DNA of 64,000 bases from Planctomycetota bacterium (GTDB taxonomy: Bacteria > Planctomycetota > PUPC01 > DSUN01), in assembly GCA_035384565.1 (NCBI GenBank), contig DAOOIT010000002.1, positions 86,528 through 150,527 on the forward strand, written 5' to 3'. Below the pieces are notes generated by a model. It was given only the letters and a program-made list of their open reading frames with translations, was not told the DNA's origin and searched no databases. How positions within the stretch are numbered: the stretch's first letter is position 1; every line of letters begins with the position of its first letter. A program made the translations under genes and the position numbers. Shown piece after piece: positions 9,901-16,962 of the stretch.

Positions 9901-10014
9901 CGGGCCGAGTTCGCCCTCGCGGCCCCGCCAACGTTTGAGGGCATCGCCGTCGCAGGCGACCGCCTCTTCGTCGCCCTACAGGACGGCTCGCTCGTGTGCT
10001 TCGGCAAACCCTGA
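6976..10014 (+). CDS. secreted fusion of a methyltransferase-like domain and a PQQ-type beta-propeller
   Basis: A 1012-residue exported protein. After a signal peptide ending near VRGADEA, residues 40-170 follow a class I methyltransferase fold pattern: glycine-rich FHIGCGRAESPG, an acidic strand end, and LLRVLAPGGKLCI. The remaining ~830 residues are propeller blades in which each blade reads like LVALDAATGKPAWR or AFSAKDGTLLWQT, as in BamB/quinoprotein families. In the known families such propellers scaffold or bind quinone cofactors. A tryptophan-docking ring or bound PQQ cannot be confirmed here. Catalysis by the N-terminal domain outside the cytoplasm would be unusual, so it may be a degenerate binding module. 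The ATG lacks a strong ribosome site. An in-frame GTG at 7033 is a weaker alternative. Confidence 0.85.
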   Translation: MPVEGGSGITRVHRITSFGVCLALTLTGGLVRGADEAAMAKEVLQAAMLKTGLAFHIGCGRAESPGLTAALAEQGLVVHGLALDEAAAARARKAIEAKNLAGRAMVECVAPKPLPYLNDLANLVVVEDLAALAAAGVTRDELLRVLAPGGKLCILEAGKWAATMKPRPQEMDDWSHPQHGPDGNMVSADKAFRFPIGFRWIDGVPMNLVRWAGVRGWVVANGRCFTLSSTQLENVGLREKPHYLVARDAWNGLPLWKINCETTDDGSYLTWTNAGPLAADDARVYAVKRDKAIAVHAATGEIAYTCPNRFPPCRLLVAEGLLVCSCWQERDFSQAPWHSFDKPKEKDPNDPTKEIAKPPRPSLWSTWIAKSGAGALEAYDAATGAARWSLPFAADTMVAADGVLYGIVQIGNPPSEHQLVAIGLKDGKERWRTSSAKLGPEADFQLNVAGPGYVIVARRKANAILAFSAKDGTLLWQTPSGAHWTPVVDGLVWVGNRKLDPLTGETRGNLAHGVGGQGCTPSAIVNDVLTQSRGCSYVQLPPDNDPARGRAEGLRYDGARGGCMEGMVPANGMFYTAQNNCGCAPGHVYGFLAMGPSGAWPKADDFAKARPVEKGPAFGAVEETSVGVADWPLFLGNAARSSASAAQLPESLKEAWRTQVASPGDGLLGTTWRSRLESPLSAPTAAYGMVFVAKTDAGQVVALDAATGKPAWRFWAGGRIDTPPTLHRGLALFGCHDGYVYALRAQDGALAWRTRVAPWERRMVVHGQIESVWPAVGTVLVHDGVLFANAGRTSESDGGIALVALDPATGNPLWGGAVAPGPLRQNDLLRVSDGKLLWQHVPIDPRTGAADLKAPVPKGASQGGLMDGTWTVLGKRRAGNAFATGNVRADLLAWNDALVATPQAAIPQEAQKPASELEEKPAPAKGWNAALPANAQVEALGLAANAAIYAGRLRSGAEGRAAGFLLVLSAADGRKRAEFALAAPPTFEGIAVAGDRLFVALQDGSLVCFGKP

Positions 10015-10028
10015 GAGAGGAAACCGCC

Positions 10029-12338
10029 ATGTCGCACCCGTCTCCCTCCGCCCGCCCGCGCCAGCCCCGCCGCCTGGCGCTCGAGGCTCTCGAGCCCCGC
10101 TGCCTCCTGAGTGCGAACATCACCTTCGCGGCCGGCCTGCTCTCGGTCGTCGGCGATGCCGCCAGCGACTGGATTCAGGTGACCGACAACGGCGACGGCT
10201 CCGCCATCGTCGCCGTGCCCAGCGACCCCGCCAACGCGGCGCCGGTCCTCTACGTCGGCGTCACCGACATCCTGATCCAGACCGGCGACGGCAACAACCG
10301 CGTGGACTACCGCCTCGACGCCGCGGCCGTGCCCTCGGGCCTCTTCGCCCCCGCCAATGCCACCATTCAGGCCGGCCTGGGCAAGGATACCCTCTACATC
10401 AACCTGTTCCTCCCCGCCGTCCAGAACGTTCTCGGGCAGGCGGTGGACCTGGCCGTGGACCTGGTGGGGGGGAAGAACATCCTCCAGTTCTGGGCCGACG
10501 GCGCCTTGCCCGGCGTGGGCGAGTTCGCCGGGCTGGTGAACCTGAACCTCCTGGGCGGCATCAGCAAGGACAGCGCGAACCTGAGCTTCTCAGACCTCTA
10601 CACCAACGTGACCATTGACACCCTCGGCGTGGGCGGCAAGGACAGCCTGCTGATGGACTACAGCGGCGTGCCCGTGGGCATGCCGTCGCCCCTCACGGTG
10701 CGCATGAGCGAGGGCAAGGATGTATTCCGCCTCTCGGCCTCGTCGCCCATCCCCGGCGACCCCGCCTCCGACGGGCTTCTCATCGCCTTCGACGGCCTGG
10801 GCGGCAGCGACTCGTGCTCGATGTCCTTCTTCGACATCTTCGCGAGCGTTCTGCTCGACATGGGCCTGGGCAACGACTCCGTGGCGATCTCCTACAACGG
10901 GCTCGCGGGCAGCGGCTTCTCCAGCGTGCTGGCCGACCTGGGCGAGGGCAAAGACAAGTTCACCCTGACGGCCTCGTCGCCGCTGCCGCTCGTGCCGCCG
11001 GGCACGGGGCTGTTTGTGAGCCTCGACAGCCAGACCAGCCTCTCCGCCTCGCTGTCATTCACCGACGTGGCGAGCCAGGTGCTCATCAACGGCGACCTCG
11101 GCAGCGACAAGGTCGCGCTGCGGTACCGAGGCGTGCCCGACAACAGCTTCGTCATCGCCGACCTGGGCGAGGGCAAGAACTCGTTCACCCTCGACGCTCG
11201 CGCCAACCCCCTCGACCTGCCGGGGATCGCGCCCGGCGCCCTCGATGTCCAGGTGCTCGGCGGCAACGTGTCCAACACGGCGAGCCTGTCCTTCTACCAC
11301 GTCTTCCCCAGCATCCTGGTGGACGTGGGGGAGGGCAACGACGGCACCTACATCACGATTGACGGCCTGCCCGTCGGGTTCACGGCGCCGATCAACGTCG
11401 CCATGGCCAACGGCAAGAACGTCTTCCAGATTCTCGCCAAGGGCGATCCGCCCGCCGGTCCGCCGCTGGGCGCGCGCGGCGGCCTGTCGCTCAACCTCAC
11501 GGGCGGCTTCGGTTCCGACATCGCCTCGATGTCCTTCTTCGACGTCTGGACCGATGTCACGGCCAACCTGGGCGACGGCCCGAACAGCGCGAACATCCGG
11601 CTCGACGCGCCCGTGAGCCTGGCCAACGGCGGCGCCGGAGTCCTCGGGGCCAACACGCTCTTCGTGACGGGCGGCGTGAGCAGCGACCTGTTCAACCTCA
11701 CCCTCGGCTCGCCCGCCGGCACGGCCGGCGCCGTGGCCGCGCTCGGCTCCCTCGCCGCCTTCCTCGACGCCGGCGGCGGCCCTAACACCGTCAACCTCAC
11801 CGTCGGCGGCGACGTGGCCCTGGGCCAGGACATTGCGGTCACCGTCTTCACCGGCGCCGGCAACGACCTCCTCAGCCTCATCTCGCGCTCCATCTTCTGC
11901 GACGGCTCGGTGCGCCTCGCCGCCGACCTGGGCGCCGGCTTCGACCTGTTCAATGGCCTCGTCGTTGCCGACGTCAACCCCACCGGCCTCGTGGACGTGG
12001 CGGTGGGCCTGGGCGCCAGCACCGACGACTGCAACCTGCAATACCGCGGCCAGATCAACGGCGACGTGAAGCTGCTCGTGGACGGCGCCGACGGCAACGA
12101 CACGATCCAGGCCTACATCATCCCCACGGTCGGCAGCGTGGGCACGCTCCAGGCCGAACTCTACGGCGGCCTCAACAACGACAACCTCTCGTTCCTGATG
12201 TGGGGCCTCCAGGGCCAGTTGCCTGCCCTCACCACCAATCTGCTGGTGGACGGCGGCCCCAACTTCGACATCGGCTGGGTCGTCAACGGAGTTCCCGTGC
12301 TGAACATCGAGGAACTGCACATCGCCCCCGCGCCGTAA
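10029..12338 (+). CDS. planctomycete LEPR-motif surface protein with repeated beta-structured units
   Basis: A 769-residue secreted protein with the planctomycete N-terminal sorting motif EALEPRCLLSA right after an arginine-rich start (RPRQPRRLAL). The body is a string of irregular units of 60-80 residues with recurring GLGNDS, GEGKDKF, GGSDSCSMSFFDIF and SSPLP-type pieces. These suggest a long beta-solenoid or RTX-like surface filament with many Asp/Gly turns that could bind calcium. No catalytic motif is seen. It starts 14 bp after the PQQ-like gene with GAGAGGAAA as ribosome site, so the two may be co-expressed. Function as an adhesin or surface layer component is inferred. Confidence 0.8.
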   Translation: MSHPSPSARPRQPRRLALEALEPRCLLSANITFAAGLLSVVGDAASDWIQVTDNGDGSAIVAVPSDPANAAPVLYVGVTDILIQTGDGNNRVDYRLDAAAVPSGLFAPANATIQAGLGKDTLYINLFLPAVQNVLGQAVDLAVDLVGGKNILQFWADGALPGVGEFAGLVNLNLLGGISKDSANLSFSDLYTNVTIDTLGVGGKDSLLMDYSGVPVGMPSPLTVRMSEGKDVFRLSASSPIPGDPASDGLLIAFDGLGGSDSCSMSFFDIFASVLLDMGLGNDSVAISYNGLAGSGFSSVLADLGEGKDKFTLTASSPLPLVPPGTGLFVSLDSQTSLSASLSFTDVASQVLINGDLGSDKVALRYRGVPDNSFVIADLGEGKNSFTLDARANPLDLPGIAPGALDVQVLGGNVSNTASLSFYHVFPSILVDVGEGNDGTYITIDGLPVGFTAPINVAMANGKNVFQILAKGDPPAGPPLGARGGLSLNLTGGFGSDIASMSFFDVWTDVTANLGDGPNSANIRLDAPVSLANGGAGVLGANTLFVTGGVSSDLFNLTLGSPAGTAGAVAALGSLAAFLDAGGGPNTVNLTVGGDVALGQDIAVTVFTGAGNDLLSLISRSIFCDGSVRLAADLGAGFDLFNGLVVADVNPTGLVDVAVGLGASTDDCNLQYRGQINGDVKLLVDGADGNDTIQAYIIPTVGSVGTLQAELYGGLNNDNLSFLMWGLQGQLPALTTNLLVDGGPNFDIGWVVNGVPVLNIEELHIAPAP

Positions 12339-12361
12339 GCCGCCAGGCGCCGAATAGGCAA

Positions 12362-12397
12362 TCCGCGAATTGGGCGAACCTGGCGATTGTGATTCGC
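12362..12397. repeat. small inverted repeat with CGCGAAT/ATTCGCG arms
   Basis: Arms CGCGAAT and ATTCGCG flank 22 bases in the gap between the surface protein and the next hydrolase. The ATTCGCG word recurs just downstream, as in many short planctomycete dispersed repeats. It may also serve as a weak terminator. Confidence 0.35.
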
Positions 12398-12455
12398 GTG
12401 CTTCGTGCGATTCGCGGTTCGCTGCTGCGAGCCAGCGCGCCTCGGGAGACATGCC

Positions 12456-13865
12456 ATGTCGGCAACGCTGTGGGCTTGCGGACTCGGGGTCCTGGCCGCG
12501 CTCACAGCGGGCGAGGCCGGTGCCGCCGGGGAGCGGCCGCCCGCCAGCGGGCCGCTCCGCATCCACCCCGCCAACCCGCGCTACTTCGCCGACGCCAGCG
12601 GCAAGGCCGTCCTCCTCGTCGGGTCCCACACCTGGAACAACCTGCTCGACATGGGCGTCACCGACCCGCCGCCCCAGTTCGACTTCAACGCCTACCTCGA
12701 CTGGATGGTGAAGCTCGACCACAACTTCATCCGCCTCTGGGCCTGGGAGTTGCCGTCCTGGGACCCCAGCGCCAATAACCAATCGTGGAGCCAGCGCAAG
12801 CGCTACTTCGCCGCGCCCCAGCCGTGGCTCCGCACTGGGCCGGGCCACGCGCGCGACGGCAAGCCGAAGTTCGACCTCGACAAGTTCAACCCCGACTACT
12901 TCGAGCGGCTCCGCGCGCGTGTCGAGGCCGCGGGCCAGCGCGGCTTCTATGTCTCCATCATGCTCTTCGAAGGCTGGTGCATGCAGTTCATCGCCGACGC
13001 CTGGGCCAACCACCCGTTCAACCCCGCGAACAACGTTAACGGCGTCAACGGCGACCCCAATGGCGACGGCAAGGGGCTCGAGGTCCACGAGTTGAGCGTC
13101 AAGGCGGTCACCGCCGTCCAGGAGGCATACGTCCGCAAAGTCATTGACACCGTGAACGACCTCGATAACGTCCTCTACGAAATCTCCAACGAGAATCACC
13201 CGCCCTCCACCGAGTGGCAGCACCACCTGATCCGCTTCATCAAGGACTACGAGAGGGCCAAGCCGAAGCAGCACCCCGTGGGCATGACCTTCCAGTACCG
13301 GGGCGGGAGCAACCAGACGCTCTTCGACAGCCCGGCCGACTGGGTGTCGCCCAACCCCGACGGCGGCTACCGCGACGACCCGCCGCCCGCCGACGGCAAG
13401 AAGGTGGTGCTCAATGACACCGACCACCTCTGGGGCATCGGCGGCAATCAGGCCTGGGTGTGGAAGAGCTTCCTGCGCGGCCACAACCCGCTCTTCATGG
13501 ACCCCTACGACGGGCGGATCCTCGGCGGGCGCTTCGAGGCCAAGTATGAGCCGGTCCGCCGCAGCATGGGCTATGCCCTGAAGCTTGCCCGCCGCCTCGA
13601 CCTCGCGGCCCTGACGCCGCAGGGCGCGCTCGCCTCATCGAAGTACTGCCTCGCCAACGCCGGCAAGGCGTACCTCGCCTACGCGCCCGAGGGCAAGGTG
13701 ACTGCGGACCTCTCGGCCGCGAAGGGCAGCCTGAGCGTCGAATGGCTCGATGTCAAGACCGGCAACACGGAGAAGGCGGGCAGCGTCCGGGGCGGCGCAT
13801 CGCGCGAACTCACCGCACCGTTCCAGGGCGAAGCCATTCTCCTCCTCACCGCCACAGGCCCATGA
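12456..13865 (+). CDS. secreted cellulase-superfamily glycoside hydrolase (apiosidase/DUF4038-like)
   Basis: A 469-residue exported TIM-barrel hydrolase. A signal peptide (ATLWACGLGVLAALTAGEAG) precedes LRIHPANPRYFADASGKAV, the usual N-terminal strand of DUF4038/apiosidase-like enzymes. Barrel motifs include DHNFIRLWAWE, YEISNENHPPS with the likely acid/base Glu after Asn, and LNDTDHLWGIGG near the last strands, where other clan members carry the nucleophile. A small C-terminal beta domain follows (about 395-469). The ATG at 12456 is favoured by CGGGAGA upstream and the signal peptide. Target glycan is unknown. Related enzymes act on pectin side chains. Confidence 0.78.
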   Translation: MSATLWACGLGVLAALTAGEAGAAGERPPASGPLRIHPANPRYFADASGKAVLLVGSHTWNNLLDMGVTDPPPQFDFNAYLDWMVKLDHNFIRLWAWELPSWDPSANNQSWSQRKRYFAAPQPWLRTGPGHARDGKPKFDLDKFNPDYFERLRARVEAAGQRGFYVSIMLFEGWCMQFIADAWANHPFNPANNVNGVNGDPNGDGKGLEVHELSVKAVTAVQEAYVRKVIDTVNDLDNVLYEISNENHPPSTEWQHHLIRFIKDYERAKPKQHPVGMTFQYRGGSNQTLFDSPADWVSPNPDGGYRDDPPPADGKKVVLNDTDHLWGIGGNQAWVWKSFLRGHNPLFMDPYDGRILGGRFEAKYEPVRRSMGYALKLARRLDLAALTPQGALASSKYCLANAGKAYLAYAPEGKVTADLSAAKGSLSVEWLDVKTGNTEKAGSVRGGASRELTAPFQGEAILLLTATGP

Positions 13866-13873
13866 ACGCGAGG

Positions 13874-13902
13874 GTGGGCGGGGCGTCCCTGCCCCGCGAC
13901 CC
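13874..13902. repeat. GGCGGGGCGTC palindromic mini-repeat, intergenic copy
   Basis: GCGGGGC and GCCCCGC arms around a short centre. The same unit recurs inside two coding sequences, at 31926 and 44687. Confidence 0.7.
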
Positions 13903-14223
13903 GAGGGACGGCAGAACGCGGCGCCGAGGCTCCGCCCGCAGGGCCGCACACGCTTGCCGTTCGCCCCCTGCTCCCTTCTCCCCCCATCTGCAAAATGGCA
14001 ATGCCCCCTGATCTTGACGGCCCGGAATTCTCAAAATCCTGCCCTCATGTCGCAACTATAGACTCAACAAGGACTTCCACGGCGAGAAACCCTGGCCAAT
14101 CTGCGCCCCATTTCCCGGAAGGGACGGAACGAGATGCCCTGCGTTTGGCGCCGAAGACGAATGGCGTGAAGTTAAGGTGCCAAGGGCGTTTCAGTCCGCC
14201 ACACGGCGGGCGGCAGGTGGTAG

Positions 14224-14243
14224 CCACGGGCGTGAGCCCGTGG
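14224..14243. repeat. hairpin CCACGGGC-GTGA-GCCCGTGG
   Basis: Perfect 8-bp stem with a GTGA loop. The wording (CCACGGGCGTGAGCCCGTGG) is that of a REP-type dispersed hairpin. It could also act as a terminator. Confidence 0.5.
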
Positions 14244-14450
14244 AACGGGGCGGCCCAACCACGCTAGGGGCGGCAGAATCTTAGGTTACGCACGTCTCCT
14301 CAGAGTCTCTGTCGCCCCCGGCGAGGGCTTGGCCGCGGGTGGCACTGCGATCCACCTCCTATCGCCCTTTCGGGCTTGTCTTCACGCCATTCGGGTGTGA
14401 TCCTCAGTGCACTGCTTGCGCGCCTCGGCGCGCGGGGGTATACGGAATAA

Positions 14451-14585
14451 GTGAGGATCCGCCGGTTTGCCTGGCCGAACGATTGGGTGGAGCATATCGC
14501 AGAACACGGGGTCCGTTCGAAGGCGGAACTCGTGGAGGGGTGGATTGCCGAGAAGCTGGGTGCGCTCTGGCGTTCGCCGTCTTAG
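14451..14585 (+). pseudogene. truncated BrnT-like toxin fragment
   Basis: A 44-residue frame starting with GTG reads VRIRRFAWP, NDWVEHIAEHGV and SKAELVEGW. The core resembles the N-terminal strands of BrnT-type ribonuclease toxins (..W....EHIA.HGV..), which are about twice as long. The frame stops exactly where a long inverted-repeat element begins, suggesting disruption by that element. No BrnA-like antitoxin follows. Recognition is tentative and rests on one motif. Confidence 0.35.
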
Positions 14586-14791
14586 CCCCCGAACGGGGGC
14601 GTTTGGGCCGTAGCCCGGGGCGACCGAAGGGAGCCCTGGGAACCGGGTACCCCCTTCATGAGCCCCAGAAAGGGGCGATTCATGCCTTTCTGAATCGCCC
14701 CCTTCGGGGGCTCTCGCATGGGTGGGCCGCTCTACCCAGGGCTCCCAGAGATCGCCCTGGGCTACGGCCCGGTCGCCCACTTCGTGGGCTG
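14583..14791. repeat. long imperfect inverted repeat (two ~100-bp arms)
   Basis: The left arm (about 14583-14682) and right arm (14691-14791) are two diverged copies of one unit in opposite orientation. They share AGCCCCCGAA, GGGCCGTAGCCC, GGAGCCCTGGG and GGGGCGATTCA in mirrored order. The centre is an 11-bp perfect stem around TGCCTTTC. Each arm contains further hairpins. It looks like a pair of REP-type units forming a composite element. Confidence 0.7.
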
Positions 14792-14842
14792 CCAAGCCGC
14801 CCGCGCCCGCGACGATGGGGAGTGCGAGTCTACCCGCAGGAC

Positions 14843-15226
14843 TCAGCGTTCGCTTGTGACCGCGCGCGTCGGCTCAACGACCTTGACGCCAGGCGGTCGG
14901 GGAGGAGCCATCACGGCAGAGCCCTGAGCTGACTCTTGCCTGCGACCCCGGCTGATAGTGAGCAGGGCGACGCCATTTGCTCCGAGCAGCATGCCGACAA
15001 CGGTGAGGAACCCACCCCAGCGCGCCTTGCGCAGCATTCCGCACACGCCCATGACAATGGCAACTGCACTTATCATGCCAAGTGACGACGCTGTCGTCAA
15101 GTCCCTGCCACTGTGGCAGGCGAGAAAGGAGATGGCGAAGACCCGACCCCGGGGCGCGCAGAAGCGGTCGACTCTGGGAAGTCTGGGCAATTCTGACATG
15201 TTGTGGTCGGATACCGATGAGACCAC
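14843..15226 (-). CDS. hypothetical small membrane protein
   Basis: Up to 127 residues. Two hydrophobic helices are clear, around MISAVAIVMGVCGML and GGFLTVVGMLLGANGVALLTI read separately, joined by the basic turn RKARWG and followed by a polar tail. No family is recognised. No start has a good ribosome site; ATG at 15076 would keep only the two helices and tail. It could be a genuine small membrane gene or a degraded remnant in a repeat-rich gap. Confidence 0.35.
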   Translation of the reverse strand: MVSSVSDHNMSELPRLPRVDRFCAPRGRVFAISFLACHSGRDLTTASSLGMISAVAIVMGVCGMLRKARWGGFLTVVGMLLGANGVALLTISRGRRQESAQGSAVMAPPRPPGVKVVEPTRAVTSER

Positions 15227-15245
15227 AACTGGTCGTGTGTGCGCC

Positions 15246-16808
15246 TCACGCCCTCCAGGGCCGCTCGCGCTGCTGGTTCTCGGCGAGGGCTTCGAGGGCG
15301 ATGTTGATGTCGCCCACGATCTGGAAGTCGTACATGCCCACGCACAGGAAGTCGGCGCCGTTCTTGAGGGCGTAGCGGAAGGCGTCCTGCGGGCGTATGG
15401 CGCCGGCGGCGAGGGTCTTGAAGGCGATCCAGGGCTCGGGCCGCTCGCGCATGAAGGCGATGGTCTCGTCGGGCTTGTCGCACCAGAGGTTGTCGCACTC
15501 GTCCTTGCCGTCGCGGCCTGACCAGTAGCGGTGGTGGTGGAGGGTCTTCATCCAGAAGTCGGGCTTGAGGCCCGCCTCGACGCAGCCCTTCACGGTGGCC
15601 AGCTTGTGGCCGCCGACGCCCGCGGGCACGCCCAGGGCGCGGATGGCGTCGAGCACCTTGCCGATCTGGTCGAACTGCTTGCGGGCGGCCATGGCGTCGG
15701 CCATGCCGCCGTGCACGTAGCAGGCCGCGGCGCCGAAGTCCACCGACTTCTTCGCCATCGTCACCAGGTCGCTGCCGCCGCAGTCGGAGATGAACTGAAT
15801 CTTGCCCAGGCCGCGGTCCCAGTACTCCTTGATGATCTCGCAGAGGACGGGGTTGGTGAGGAAGGCGTTGACGCCGCACTTCTCGGCGAGCGCGAAGGTC
15901 TCGAAGACCTTCCACTTGTGGTGGTACTGTTTCACCAGGGCGTCCACGTAGATCAGGTCGCGGGCGTGCGCCCAGCCGCCGATGTGGTTGCCGCCGAGGA
16001 TCACGCGGCTGAGGTCGAGCGTGCCGAGCTTCGCGTGCGGCACCTGGCCCTTGAGATCGGCAAGCGTGGGGAACTGGAAGGACTTGATGGTCGCCGAGGT
16101 CACGGCATCCACCTTGGGCTGCGCGGGGGCCTTGCCGGCGAGGTGGGCGGCGAGGGTTTCGGCCTCGCGGCTGCGCCAGCCGAGCTTCCTGAGAAAAGCC
16201 AGCACCAGCGCGCCCACGGCGGGCACGCCGATGAGGTTGGCCAGCACGGCCCGGCGGCCGAGGGGGTCGGGGTTCACGGCCTTCGCCAGCTCGCGGTCGG
16301 TCGGCCCCTCATGGCGAGGGGCCTCGGGGCGCGGCTCAGGGGCGGCCTCGCGCCGCCGCCGCCAGAGGGCCGCGGCGAGCTGGTCGAGGCCGAGGAGCAG
16401 GCTCCTCGGCGTCGCGGCCACGGCGGCCAGGGCGAGGAGTTCGACGAGGTTCTTGTTGATGAACAGGTAGTGGCCCTCTACGGGGCCGGCCTGCGCCCCG
16501 AAGAAGGGCGGGTAGGCGGCGTAGTAGAGCGCGAGCAGCAGCATGCCGCCCGCAGCCGCGAGGCGCGTGAAGGCGCCGAGCATGAGAGCCGCGCCCACGA
16601 GCGTCAGGCCCCACACGTTCGCCGCGTTCACCGCCTTGAGCGCCGCGGGGCTGGCTGCGATGGCCTGGAAGGCGCCGGCGAGCGGGCCTTGCGCGTTCTG
16701 GAGGTAGCCGGCCGCGCTCCACGCGGGGTCGGCGAGTTTCACGAGGCCCTCATACAGGAAGTGCCAGCCGATGGCGATGCGCAGCAGGGTGAACATCACG
16801 CTTTGCAC
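15246..16808 (-). CDS. DoxX-type membrane domain fused to a TIM-barrel-like domain
   Basis: About 520 residues. Residues 1-150 form a four-helix DoxX-like membrane domain (LLRIAIGWHFLYEGLVKL, then ALMLGAFTRLAAAGGMLLL), the fold of small quinone- or thiosulfate-linked membrane subunits. After a charged linker and a Tat-like or anchoring segment (GRRAVLANLIGVPAVGALVL), residues 235-520 form an alpha/beta barrel-like domain with LGGNHIGGWAHARDL, ISDCGGSDLV, YVHGGMAD and FLCVGMYDFQIV. GTG at 16808 is preferred because GGAG lies 8 nt before it; a GTG five codons earlier is possible. Divergent from the MFS gene. Function unknown. The barrel could act outside the membrane on a small substrate. Confidence 0.8.
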   Translation of the reverse strand: MQSVMFTLLRIAIGWHFLYEGLVKLADPAWSAAGYLQNAQGPLAGAFQAIAASPAALKAVNAANVWGLTLVGAALMLGAFTRLAAAGGMLLLALYYAAYPPFFGAQAGPVEGHYLFINKNLVELLALAAVAATPRSLLLGLDQLAAALWRRRREAAPEPRPEAPRHEGPTDRELAKAVNPDPLGRRAVLANLIGVPAVGALVLAFLRKLGWRSREAETLAAHLAGKAPAQPKVDAVTSATIKSFQFPTLADLKGQVPHAKLGTLDLSRVILGGNHIGGWAHARDLIYVDALVKQYHHKWKVFETFALAEKCGVNAFLTNPVLCEIIKEYWDRGLGKIQFISDCGGSDLVTMAKKSVDFGAAACYVHGGMADAMAARKQFDQIGKVLDAIRALGVPAGVGGHKLATVKGCVEAGLKPDFWMKTLHHHRYWSGRDGKDECDNLWCDKPDETIAFMRERPEPWIAFKTLAAGAIRPQDAFRYALKNGADFLCVGMYDFQIVGDINIALEALAENQQRERPWRA

Positions 16809-16869
16809 GAGGCAAATCTCCACTCTTACACGCGGCGCGTGCGGGGCAGGGATAAGGTCCGCTTCCCCA

Positions 16870-16899
16870 ATTGTAAGCTGAGTTGGCGCGCGCAGTCAA
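16870..16899 (-). promoter_or_regulatory. promoter of the DoxX fusion gene
   Basis: Reading the minus strand: TTGACT, 18-bp spacer, TACAAT. Its -35 box lies 5 bp from that of the divergent MFS promoter. Confidence 0.55.
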
Positions 16900-16904
16900 G
16901 CCGT

Positions 16905-16933
16905 TTGACAACCGCCCGCCTGGCGCATACGGT
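16905..16933 (+). promoter_or_regulatory. promoter of the MFS gene
   Basis: TTGACA, 17-bp spacer, TACGGT, about 30 bp before the GTG start. Confidence 0.6.
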
Positions 16934-16962
16934 ATGGGAACCACCCTCCGAGGAGCCTGCCC

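Larger units (their letters stand above)
13866..14450. other. gene-free stretch with short hairpins
   Basis: No convincing coding sequence. It begins with a GGCGGGG palindrome described separately, carries a strong hairpin at 14224-14243 (CCACGGGC, GTGA loop, GCCCGTGG), and a GCGCCTCGGCGCGC stem just before the BrnT-like fragment. The texture is that of accumulated dispersed repeats. Confidence 0.5.

Noticed and set aside
11055..13484. Minus-strand frame spanning the surface protein and the hydrolase
   Set aside because: It crosses two genes on the other strand and shows only shadow-type composition.
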